Assembly: GCA_036897095.1 (NCBI GenBank)
Contig: JAYMSP010003245.1
Coordinates: 1 to 20,517 of the forward strand
Length of the DNA: 20,517 bases
Direction of reading: 5' to 3'
From: Plantago elongata
Taxonomy: Eukaryota; Streptophyta; Magnoliopsida; Lamiales; Plantaginaceae
Shown one piece after another: positions 1 through 8,953 of this stretch. Position 1 is the first letter of the stretch, and each line of letters begins with the position of its first letter. Below the pieces are notes generated by a model. That model had not been told where the DNA came from. It was given only the letters and a program-made list of their open reading frames with translations, and did no database searches. Both the position numbers and the translations under genes were made by a program.

Positions 1-710
1 ATATATATATTAGATTGATGAATGAGAAGATGTCGGGAAAATATAAATTTGAGTCCCTTCCTCGTTTTTTTTATTAAAATATTGCTTCTGGCTACTATCG
101 TTTGCTTGTTGATTTTATTGTTTCTTCTCTTTGCATTTGTCCATCATCTGTTTCTTGATTCTTTCCTTTCACTTTGCTACTTTTATATTTGTTTTAATAT
201 TCAATTATTACAAGTATAATAATAATATTTGTAATAATAAAAAGTGAAATTATAAATTACTTCTTAAATTTAAAAGATGTATTATTTTAAATTTTAAGTA
301 TAGTAATTTTCAATTTCAAGTGTTGTATTTTTTTTAATTTAGAGTGTTTTAATTTTCAATCCAAAGTATTTTAGTTTTTGTTAAAGTAATAGAATTTTGA
401 TTTTTAAATTAAAAAAATACTAGTATGATTTCGTATAATTAATTATCAACATTTAAAATCAATTCAAAAATAAAATTAAAAGAAAATGAAATGAATATTG
501 AAGTTGGAAAGAAATATTAAAATAAAATATATTTTGGGCCTTATTGTTGGAATAGTGAATTGTGCAGAGTTGCAAAGTGAGTTGCATTGAGTGGAATGCT
601 GATGTGACATAGATTTTAAGACTAAGTGAGTTGAAACTGATGAAGATGGTCTTATACAGTATATCGTTTGACTATTTGAGAAATTTAATAAGATCGATTA
701 ATAATATGTA
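1..710. other. AT-rich intergenic DNA
   Basis: No gene found. The short open frame near the left edge is a T-rich Leu/Phe run without a domain. Reiterated ATTTTAAATTTTAAG-type words at 270-370 are low complexity. Confidence 0.6.
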
Positions 711-938
711 CTCCTTCCGTCCTTAATCTAAGTTCTCGTATTATTTTTTGGACCGTTCTCAAGTTTCCGTTATTATATTTGGAAATATATAAATTCCATT
801 ATAATAATCTAAATTGGTCCATGTGAACTTCTTCGACTTCATTTTTACTATTACTTTTAATAAATTCATATTAAGTTTTTACACGGCATTAAAACTCATA
901 TTCGATCCTATGAGAACTTGAATTAAGAACGAAGGGAG
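711..938. mobile_element. Stowaway-like MITE (228 bp)
   Basis: The ends are inverted repeats of about 28 bases. The left starts CTCCTTCCGTCCTTAATCTA and the right end reads GAATTAAGAACGAAGGGAG. The TCCGTCC-type terminus is characteristic of plant Stowaway (Tc1/mariner) MITEs. The left flank is TA, as expected for the target duplication, while the right flank is TG, so one copy has mutated. There is no coding capacity. Confidence 0.85.
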
Positions 939-1199
939 TGGAATATATGGTAAAAAGTATTTCATACGCCTTTGATCAATCATTTGTGTTTGATTTTTAA
1001 TGATATTGTGAAATGATTTCACTCACTTTAAATTAAATTAGGGAATGTTATATTATACTCACATCTCCAATACATTATTATATGATAGTCATACATATTT
1101 TTTCACTTTCAATTTAAACATTATTTATTTAATTTATGAGCAAGCATCTTTTAATTGTGTATTTTGAAGAATCTAATGTTAGTATTTACGAAAATTAAT

Positions 1200-1391
1200 G
1201 GGATGTTTGGAAAATAATTATAATCGATTAATTTGGTTCAATGAACAATAATTTGACCTAAAATACACTTTAAATACCCCCATTTAATTTCAATCCAAAC
1301 CCAATTTCACCAATCATCCAAACACCATTCAAATACCAATCTAACTCCTAAATCTACATAATATTTTCCACATCAAATCTCCAAACATCAC
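1200..1391. mobile_element. Weak hAT-like MITE candidate
   Basis: GGGATGTTTGGAAAA on the left is mirrored by CTCCAAACATCAC on the right, an 11-base inverted match (GATGTTTGGA core) enclosing about 190 bases. No convincing target duplication is visible, and CCAAAC words also occur inside, so the boundaries may be accidental. Confidence 0.25.
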
Positions 1392-1630
1392 TGCATAACC
1401 CGATTTCGTTTATCCAGGCAAGAATAAAGCGTCTTTTTCTAGGCAAGAAGCATGCACCATCACAAAATTTCTTTCATCCAGAAGCAAGCGATTCTAAATT
1501 TTGAAAATCGATATTCAACGGACTAGAAGTGATGCTTGGCAAGCGTCAATTTTTTTTTTTTTCTCCTCTACAAGCAATCATCTTAATCTATGTTATCATC
1601 ATCAGCTTCGCTAGCTTGCTTAACCTGGGA

Positions 1631-1770
1631 TTCAAGCATCACTTCCTAATATTCAAGCATCTTTCTGAGTTTTGTAAACATATTTCCCTGAAATTCAAGC
1701 ATTTTTCCGAATTTTCCAAGCATTTTTCACTGGAATTCAAGCATCTTTTCCTGGAATTCACGCAAATTTC
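1631..1770 (+). repeat. Imperfect tandem repeat encoding FKH-type units
   Basis: Variants of TTCAAGCATNTTTNCNTGAA recur about every 20-26 bases (TTCAAGCATC, TTCAAGCATTTTTC, TCCAAGCATTTTTC, TTCAAGCATCTTTTCC). In the frame with ATG at 1532 (stop at 1819) they read FKHHFLI, FKHLSEF, CKHISL, FKHFSEF, SKHFSL, FKHLFLEF. The putative 95-residue product starts with a T-run-encoded Phe stretch and a hydrophobic segment. Coding is doubtful; the repeat is certain. Confidence 0.6.
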
Positions 1771-1819
1771 CCTAAACATGAGTGGTGATGAACGTTTAAA
1801 ATGTTTAATATATATTTAA

Positions 1820-3180
1820 GACTGTTTTTTTTTTTTTGAGTATTCTTAATTACCAAAATAAATGATTTTAATTGATATGTAGTTAAGGATATGATTTACT
1901 CAAAAAATGTAATGTCATATATAAAAGTTGCTAAAATTAAGAAGATGACTAATTTGTAGAAAAGTTTTAATTAATATGTAGGATGTTTTTTCATGTATAG
2001 CTAATATCTTTTAAGATTTTGGAAGTATAATTAATTTGTAATTTTTTCATTAAATTATTATTTATAATATGTTAAAGGTATATTAAATTAAAGACATGTT
2101 AAATATGCATGTCTAAGACAACCATTAATGGTAATGTGTCACTCGTTTTACTGCAGTGGTGACGCGTTGTCGTTTTGTCGTCACCACGTCATAAATTCTT
2201 TTTATTTTTTTATTTTTATTTTTACATATTAATTATATTATAAGATTGTTTAGAGGTTGAAATGATGGTTTTTATAATTTATTAGGGTTCAAATCTCCAT
2301 TAAAACTAATTTTTTTTTAAAAACATATTTAATATATTATAATACTGCTTCGAAGTCGAAATTAATTAAATTGTATTTTTAAAGGTAACCTTTTGGTGTA
2401 TCGGTGGGCACCCGTCAACAGTTTACAATTTTAAATTTAATTAAGAGATAAAAATGAGTTCGAGATGGAATGATCCGAAAATAAACAAGAGTGGTTGTAG
2501 ATTTCGAATAGACAAACCATTAATGATTTTTATTTATTTTTTGCATTTTTATTCTTCGAGTTGTTTGCGTTTAAAATCGGATAAAATATAAAAAAATTAT
2601 AAAAATAAAGGAAACGGGTGGAACACTTGGCAACTGTAGATTTGCCGATACCAAGCAGCCACCACGCGCCATGGCACGACGCAACTGATGGTGCCAGTTA
2701 CACGCTCGTTGTTGCCCACATCCAATGTCAATGACGTGGCCCTTGAACAAGGTCTAAGTACTTATAAGTAACTATAAACTGTTTGTATTAAAATTTCAAT
2801 TGAGACAACTTGACAAAATCTTTTTTATGTAAAAGCCCCGTTGGACTCTATGCATTTTATAAAATTGAGTTAAATTTATTTATGTTGTATTTTATTTTTA
2901 AAAATATCGAAAATTTAATTCAATTTAAGATAATTTAATTACATCCTCTTGTGAAATAAGATTATAATTGTAATTTAAATAGTTCAACTTTAATTTTATA
3001 TTAAATAATCACTAAATTTTTTGGAATATAGTTGCCGTGATTTATATTAGGTCTTGTTTTTACTAAATTCACATTTGATTTGATTAGATAATTGGAGTAA
3101 GTTTGTACTGCAAAGTGGAAAGGATAAGGAGTGCAAAAGATATGTGATGTACGTAATGATTAGAGAAATCTAATTATAGC
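1820..3180. other. AT-rich intergenic DNA with a GC-richer island at 2610-2760
   Basis: No open frame or RNA gene found. The island at 2610-2760 (GCCACCACGCGCCATGGCAC, TGACGTGGCC) is unlike its flanks and includes a TGGCAC/GTGCCA stem. GGGTTCAAATCTCC at 2285 resembles a tRNA T-arm but lacks the rest of a tRNA. Possibly old element debris. Confidence 0.5.
2156..2187. repeat. Perfect 9-bp hairpin with TGACG cores
   Basis: GTGGTGACG (2156-2164) and CGTCACCAC (2179-2187) are exact reverse complements around a 14-base loop. Each arm contains TGACG, the core bound by plant TGA-type bZIP factors. It stands alone in AT-rich DNA, with no gene nearby. Confidence 0.7.
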
Positions 3181-3208
3181 GCACCTAGGTGGCTATATTA
3201 CTAGACTA

Positions 3209-3237
3209 GTAGTCGGAAAGCAAACTCTACCGACTAC
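3209..3237. repeat. Perfect 8-bp hairpin
   Basis: GTAGTCGG (3209-3216) and CCGACTAC (3230-3237) pair exactly around a 13-base loop. Function unknown. It lies in a short stretch of more balanced base composition. Confidence 0.6.
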
Positions 3238-3708
3238 AGAGTACAGATAGTGCTGCTGCATGCCGGCCAAATTCCGAGTTCCAACACTAGCTCATTAATG
3301 AAACTATCCACTCTAGTTTAGTCACTTCACGAATTCGTTTTTATTTTTAAGCGGTTTATATTTTTAGATGCCATATACCCATTTACGCACTTAACGTTTT
3401 TAATTTTATGATGAAACTGGAATAAATAAATATTTATATTAAAATTTAAAAAACAAATATGATGAAAGAGGGAGTAAAATATTCATTTTTTACTCATTAA
3501 TTCCTGCATTTTCTTTTCACTTTTCTTTAATTATTGAATTGGATTTTCCTTTTATTTAATTACTTCTTTATTTTTATCATTTCTAAAAATTACAAACAAC
3601 CCCATCATCTTCTCTAACATAAGGGCTTTGAGTTTTAAAAAATTCAAACAAATCTCTAAAATTTTAATCAGTGTCAAAACACTTCAAACAATTTTCTTTT
3701 TTTTAATT

Positions 3709-3860
3709 GGAATCGAAACTCCGACGAAGATGATTGGAGACAAAAGCTCCAATTGGAACTGATTGGGAGCTCCAATCGGAACTCAGCCGTAAGAGCTCTG
3801 ATCAGAGCCATAAAAGCTTCGATGGGAGCTGCTTACACGACTCCGGTCATCGGAGTTGTA
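3709..3860. repeat. Palindrome-rich patch with reiterated GCTCCAATYGGAAC words
   Basis: AGCTCCAATTGGAACTGATTGG is followed by a near copy, GAGCTCCAATCGGAACT. A perfect 14-bp palindrome, GCTCTGATCAGAGC, sits at 3795-3808, and an ACTCCG/CGGAGT stem with a 5-base loop at 3840-3856. The patch is richer in G+C than its flanks and has no open frame of note. Confidence 0.7.
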
Positions 3861-3869
3861 TTTCTATAG

Positions 3870-3960
3870 AGACTAAAAGAAGAAGAAGAAGAATAAAATA
3901 GAGGAGAAAACAAGGAGGAGGAAAGAAAAGAGAAGAAAAAGGAGATGGAGATGATGAAGT
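3870..3960. repeat. Purine-rich tract with GAA triplets
   Basis: Nearly all bases on the plus strand are A or G, including a run of AGA/GAA triplets (AAGAAGAAGAAGAAGAA). Read on the minus strand it is a CT-rich stretch of the kind seen in plant leaders and core promoters, but no downstream gene follows it. Confidence 0.75.
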
Positions 3961-4690
3961 TTTTTACTTCTTCCTCCAGTTTAAAAAAAAATGATTTATT
4001 AATAATTTTAATATTTATTAATTAAAAGAAATAGTTTATTCCTTATTATTTAATATAATATTTACAAGAAATGTTTTAGTCTAGAATTAAATAAGACATT
4101 TCACAATAAATCAATCATATGTCTAAAATTAGACCTCATCGTACATTTTGAAATGATAGGGACATAATCGTTTACACACTATCTAAAAAGATGGTTGGGT
4201 GTAAATTCCCCTCTATTTTTTTTATACCCATTGTATCATCCACGGACCAATATTCTAATTGATGCATTTTGAATATTTAGGGACTATTTAGCATAGAACT
4301 AAAGTTGAATTGTCTAAATTCGAATGACCAAGTGACTGTTTGGTATAAAATTGGAATTGAATCCGTTTGAATGGATGAATAGTGATCAAAATTTAGTAGG
4401 GTTGTTATAATTAGTGATTGGTGTAGAATTGTAATTGGATAAGGTATTGTAGGTTTGTTATATATGTTGTGTAAGAGATAAATGATTGGTGTAAGTATGA
4501 TGTGATTGGTATTGAGATTTTTGATAAAATATGTATGAATATTAGATTCGTTAATTATTTGATATTTGAGGTTGTTAGAATTATATGATTAATTTAATTA
4601 TGTAATAAGTTGTTTGGTAGTATTTGTATATGGAATAATGTTTTATTTATTAAAATGAGATAAAATTATATTCCGGAATAAACGAAGCAA
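3961..4690. other. AT-rich intergenic DNA
   Basis: No gene or complete element seen. Words such as CTGTTTGGTAT and TTGTTTGGTAG (4337 and 4612) resemble hAT-type ends but do not form an inverted pair. Confidence 0.5.
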
Positions 4691-4794
4691 ATATCCGTCT
4701 TTCTTTCTACGTGCCGTCGTCTATGACCGACTTTTACTCGTCTCCGTCTTCTTCAGTCATATACAATTCACATCTTCTCAATTCTACACAAGCG

Positions 4795-4924
4795 GCTAGC
4801 TTAATCGGCTTTTGTGTCAATTCAGCAATAGAATGGAGGGGGCAGTTGAATCATTCCGGCGACTTCTTCCCGTCTTCTTGCTTTCCATCACATTTTTCTT
4901 CTTCTTTCAGCTAGCTTAATCGGC
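4795..4924. repeat. 15-bp exact direct repeat
   Basis: GCTAGCTTAATCGGC occurs at 4795-4809 and 4910-4924. The flanking bases differ. It could be a target-site-like or duplication scar bracketing the 4833-4919 open frame. Confidence 0.6.
4833..4919 (+). pseudogene. Short signal-peptide-like open frame, gene fragment
   Basis: ATG at 4833 opens a 28-codon frame: MEGAVESFRRLLPVFLLSIT followed by FFFFFQLA and a stop. A basic segment and then a hydrophobic core ending in a small residue is the pattern of a secretory signal. Shifting frame after the stop gives GEDEAAVWPTENVGV, so the frame may be broken. No family recognised. Confidence 0.25.
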
Positions 4925-4999
4925 GAGGACGAGGCGGCAGTATGGCCGACAGAAAACGTTGGAGTTTTGCAGAATAGCTAGAATAAAGGGTGGAATGTT

Positions 5000-5575
5000 C
5001 TTCTCTAGGAAGCACGGGGATGGGGACGATACGCCGGGGCGTCAAAATTCAAAAAAGTAGGGGACGGGGACGTTTAATTTTCATATTATTTTATATATTT
5101 AATATGTATCAATAATTTATTATTATATATACTAAGTAATCTATTTAAACATTAATTAAGCATTAGTAAATATAATTTCTTGGGAAAATGTGTAAACAAT
5201 TTTGTACAATACTAGTACTAGTGTACTACATATGAAGTAATAAACTAGGGGCCAATAAACTAATACTCCTCTGTCCTTATTCAATATCTCATCTTCACCC
5301 TTCTCTTGCTACGATTCTACTTCCACCCATCTACTTCTTTCTTTTTTTAGGCAGCAGGAGCTTAGGGTTCGTTCTCCAAATCTTTTTATTATTTTTTCAA
5401 GTTGGGGTTTTTTTGGTCTCCGGAGAATTATCGAGAATTAAGGCTAATTAGAGATGGAGGACGTCCTGGTACGCGAATTCGGCTCCGGGACGTCCCCGTG
5501 TCCCCAGAAACGTCCCTGGACAGGGACTCCACCTATTTTGGCGTCCCCGGGCCTTCCAGGTTCTTCTTCTTCAAT
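5000..5575. repeat. GC-rich segments in inverted orientation around a leader-like sequence
   Basis: The left segment (about 5014-5072, with GGGGATGGGGACG and GGGGACGGGGACGT) and the right segment (about 5488-5555, with ACGTCCCCGTGTCCCC and TTTTGGCGTCCCCGG) are imperfect reverse complements. Between them lies a pyrimidine-rich leader-like stretch with CTTAGGGTTCG (near 5364) and an ATG at 5454 opening MEDVLVREFGSG. That frame runs 65 codons without a recognisable domain. A captured gene start inside a transposon is one reading. Confidence 0.4.
5264..5290. mobile_element. Unpaired Stowaway-type terminus
   Basis: ACTCCTCTGTCCTTATTCAA resembles a Stowaway end (consensus CTCCCTCCGTCC), and it is preceded by TA. 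I find no matching inverted end in the following few hundred bases, so this would be a truncated copy or a chance match. Confidence 0.3.
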
Positions 5576-5929
5576 CATCTCTGATAGTTTTGGTACTGTA
5601 GTTCTTCTACTGTCTTCTTCTTCAGTCATGTTTACTTTTTTCCATTTGTAAACCTAATACTACTTGATTTGGATTGAAATGAATATATTCATCAGATCAG
5701 ACATAATTTTTTGATTTAGATTGGAAAGAATAGTAGCCTACAAGGTAAATTGAGAGTGCAGTAGCAACATTTCAATTTATTCTATTTCAATGTCATGTCA
5801 AACACAATTTTAAGAGAAATCCAAATGGCCATTTGATGGTATGCCACTCAAGGCCCAATATTCTAAACTAAAGTCTTAGAAAAGACAAGATTTTTTTAAA
5901 GATAGGAGAATTGAGGGTTTTTAGGTTTT

Positions 5930-6230
5930 TCTTCGATGTTTTAGTTTTAGCGGTCTGACAGCCGAGTTTTTTTTCAAAATCCGCTTAAACAAAAATTTTC
6001 ATTATGCTTTTAATATCTTATGTTATGATTTTTAGTTGTCGATAATTAAAATTACACTTATAGTTTCAACGTAGTTTGTTAATATTTTAAAAGATAATGT
6101 GATAAATTTAATGTGTCAGTATTGTATATTTCAATTATAGTTTTAAGAGATGGTGTGTTGTTTTTAAGAGGCTACATGATAGTTTTAAGATAGATTGTTA
6201 TAGTTTTAAGTGAGACTGCAATATCACATC
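5930..6230. repeat. Same repeat family in the opposite orientation
   Basis: TATAGTTTTAAG and close variants (near 6059, 6137, 6178 and 6192) are the reverse complement of the CTTAAAACTATA words of the 6640-7640 array. The two arms face each other across the 81-bp duplication, as in an element with long degenerate inverted ends. Confidence 0.55.
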
Positions 6231-6258
6231 AAACAAGTATAACAATTAAGTTCACGTA

Positions 6259-6422
6259 TACTATTAAAATATTAATAAATAAGCTTAATTAAAATAAGCA
6301 ACTTGCAACATTAAATTATTACACAAGCTCATGAAACATTACTATTAAAATATTAATAAATAAGCTTAATTAAAATAAGCAACTTGCAACATTAAATTAT
6401 TACACAAGCTCATGAAACATTA
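6259..6422. repeat. Perfect 81-bp tandem duplication
   Basis: Two adjacent copies (about 6260-6340 and 6341-6421) are identical. The unit begins ACTATTAAAATATTAATAAA and ends CTCATGAAACATT. Complete identity in otherwise decayed DNA implies a recent duplication or an assembly artefact. It lies near the turning point of the surrounding opposed repeats. Confidence 0.95.
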
Positions 6423-6639
6423 TCATCAAAAATTTTAAAATATCTATTCTCATTAGAAAAAAATTAAAATAAACATTCATTCGTCGTTGTCTTTATGCGA
6501 ATACAAACTGTATTGGTGAACTTCGACTTCCTATCTTTTGTTACTTCAATACTGTTGTGACAAATTTGGGAGACATATCATCAAACTCGATGTTATCATC
6601 AGTACCTATTTAAAACATTCACTAACTGGATTAAAACCA

Positions 6640-7640
6640 TAAGAACTCTTATTAAACTATTGTATTTGTGCTTACAACAATTACGAAGTGGAAACATGCA
6701 ACAAAAGCTTTAAAAAAAAGCAACAGTGACATTTCATTAAATAACAACAATGTTTATTAAAATTATCACAATGTCTTTTAAAATTATAACAAACCATGAA
6801 CATGCAACATAAGCTAAAAACAATAAAAGTAATATTTAAAAACTATAACGACCTCTCTTAAAACTGTAATAATCCCTCTCATAACTATAATAAAGTGTGA
6901 ACATGCAACACAAACTAAGAACAATAATATGCTACTTCAAACAATAACATTGCTTTTTTTAAACTAGCTATAACATAACATTTGCAAAAATAAACTATTA
7001 AATATTTCAAAACATGCTAAAAAGAGTAACATTGATTCTTAAAAATGCAATAGATGAGCTTAAAAATGTAGCAAGTAGATACATCCTCTTAAGCTAAAGA
7101 CATTAACATGGATGCTTAAAACTATAATATAGACCCTTAAAATCATAACAATGCATTTTAAAACTATATCAAAACAGTCTGTAAAAAAACAATTATAAAT
7201 ATATCAACAAGAGCTAAAACAGTAACATTGTTGCTTCAAACTAGAATTATAAGTCTTAACACAATGATACATGCGCTTATAATAATAACAAGCGCGCAAA
7301 AGCATCCTCAGAAACTAAAACAATAATATTGATGTCAAAAACTATATCATAACATCTTAAAACCATAATGAAGACTACTAAAACATTAACTACCAGCTTA
7401 AAATGATAGATACACAGTAACCATGAATTTCATTGTACGAGTTTTAAATTTGGACACACTAGATCATAAAATCAACAAAAAATGAAAAAGAAGGTCAAAT
7501 TTCACTATCAGATGATATTTTAACCAAAAAAGGCGAGATGGATCTTTAACATAACGAAATATGCAAGCCTCTTAAAACAGTAATATTGTCTCTTAAAACT
7601 ATAATATTTTAGCTTAAGACAATAATAACGGAATACACGC
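6640..7640. repeat. Degenerate AAACTATAA-type repeat array
   Basis: The words TTAAAACTATAA, AAAATTATAACA, AAACTGTAATA, AAAATCATAACA and CATGCAACA recur with irregular spacing of roughly 20-40 bases. Clear members lie near 6775, 6838, 6858, 7118, 7137, 7159, 7328, 7352 and 7583. There is no open frame. The array continues, more weakly, to about 7800. Confidence 0.7.
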
Positions 7641-7810
7641 AGTAAACATGGATTCACTGTACAAATTTTCAAATCTGAAAATACCATATCGTAAAATTGA
7701 TAAAAAAAAACGAAAGAGAAGGTGAAATTTCACTTTCAGTTGATATTATAACGAAAAAAGCAAAATGAATGCATATCATAACGAATGATACAACTATAAC
7801 ATAAGCAATT
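7400..7810. repeat. Diverged direct repeat, two copies about 224 bp apart
   Basis: The block starting CATTGTACGAGTTTTAAAT (7431), and continuing with GAAAAAGAAGGTCAAATTTC and CACTATCAGATGATATTTTA, recurs as CACTGTACAAATTTTCAAAT (7655), GAAAGAGAAGGTGAAATTTC and CACTTTCAGTTGATATTATA. The copies are clearly related but carry many substitutions and small indels. Confidence 0.75.
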
Positions 7811-7886
7811 ACATATCATACAACAAATCAAATTCATGAATACTAACAAAATCATGAAACAATAAATATGATTAGAAATTTTACTT

Positions 7887-8049
7887 GATTTGTGTTGTTT
7901 TCATCTTCGTCAAAAAGCTTGGATTTAAACAAGAGGACTTGGTTATGATCTATGGCTTCTGAAAGTGTTGGATCGATGTGGTGGAGATCCGGTGGAATGT
8001 TGGCCGGAGTAAATCTCACGGGGAATGAAGAAGTGAAGGGAGAAAACAC
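7887..8049 (-). pseudogene. Possible degraded coding fragment, family unknown
   Basis: On the minus strand an open frame of about 54 codons reads FSPFTSSFPVRF...DPTLSEAIDHNQVLLFKSKL...NTNQ and ends at a donor-like CAA|GTAAAA. Its composition is protein-like and richer in G+C than the surroundings. No in-frame ATG opens it (the frame starts at GTG), so it is not an intact gene. It abuts the repeat domain and may be part of the same mobile unit. Confidence 0.25.
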
Positions 8050-8444
8050 ATTATATCTTTTGGTATGTGTATTATGTGGGTTGAGAATCTGATTTATTTA
8101 TGGGTATTTATAAGAGATGTGAATCGATTTTTTAATAGTAAAAATTAAAATTTTATAATATATAGGAAAATCTTGACTTATAGTATACTTACTCATTTAG
8201 TACTACAACAATACATATCTGGTATCTGCTCTTTCAACATATATATCAAGGACTCAAAAATTCTACTAATCAACATATAGACCAAGTCATTGACTAAAAA
8301 TGTATACATAAATAAAGTTCTCTTTCACTGTTTAGAAAGACTAAAGTTATATCTTATTAAAAAAATGACACAATCGGTCAAATTACTCGATGTAAAATTA
8401 AGTCAAAATGAAATAAACTATTATGAACGAAGTGAAAATGTCAT
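8050..8444. other. AT-rich intergenic DNA
   Basis: I see no gene, RNA or complete repeat between the degraded fragment and the candidate LTR. Confidence 0.5.
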
Positions 8445-8953
8445 TGTTAAGTTCAAATAATGAAGAATATGCAAAAATGACAGAGCAATAATCGAACAAA
8501 CAATGAACCAAAATCTAGAAAGCTAGAGGCACAAGATTTAACGTGGTTTAGCAATTGACTACGTTCACGGAGCCCAATCAACAACCTTTATTGATTAGGT
8601 TACGGCCATACAACGTAACTGAATAATCCCACATAAAAGATAAGACCAACATAATATGCTATTATGCGAAGTATAATCCCTAACTTAACTATGATGATGA
8701 TGATTGATGGTTCTGATCTACGTAACAAACAAGTCCCCTTGACTATATATAGAGAACTCAACTATAAAATCATATTCGAACTATAAAACTCATTTAATTA
8801 ATATTCTTGTATAAAGAAACTACATAAAACTACTAGAATTAAAAAACTGAATTAGTTAATTTTCTCCAACTTTTCATATCCTGAATTTAATCACCACCGT
8901 TGATTCCATATTAAATCTGAGCCGTTCAACTAAATATAATTGTTGAGTTAACA
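8445..8953 (-). mobile_element. Candidate solo LTR / LTR fragment (about 509 bp)
   Basis: The segment is bounded by TGTTAAGTT and GAGTTAACA, matching the TG...CA short inverted termini of LTRs. Read on the minus strand it has a TATA box (CTATATATAG, near 8750), then AATAAA (near 8598), then the block CGTGAACGTAG...CCACGTTAAATCTTGTG, which I recall as a common part of plant LTR retroelements. No clean 5-bp target duplication is visible (GTCAT on the left, CTCTC on the right). No polymerase sequence adjoins it. The boundaries are tentative. Confidence 0.4.

Noticed and set aside
22..219. Hydrophobic 65-codon open frame at the left edge
   Set aside because: It is a T-rich Leu/Phe run with no domain and no gene signals; typical of chance frames in AT-rich DNA.
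2262..2300. tRNA-like GGGTTCAAATCTCC
   Set aside because: Only a T-arm-like word is present; no D-arm, anticodon arm or acceptor pairing can be built around it. Similar isolated words at 9515 and 16780 fail the same test.
5444..5629. Minus-strand frame across the GC-rich segment
   Set aside because: It mirrors the plus-strand frame because the local DNA is GC-rich with few stops; no domain.
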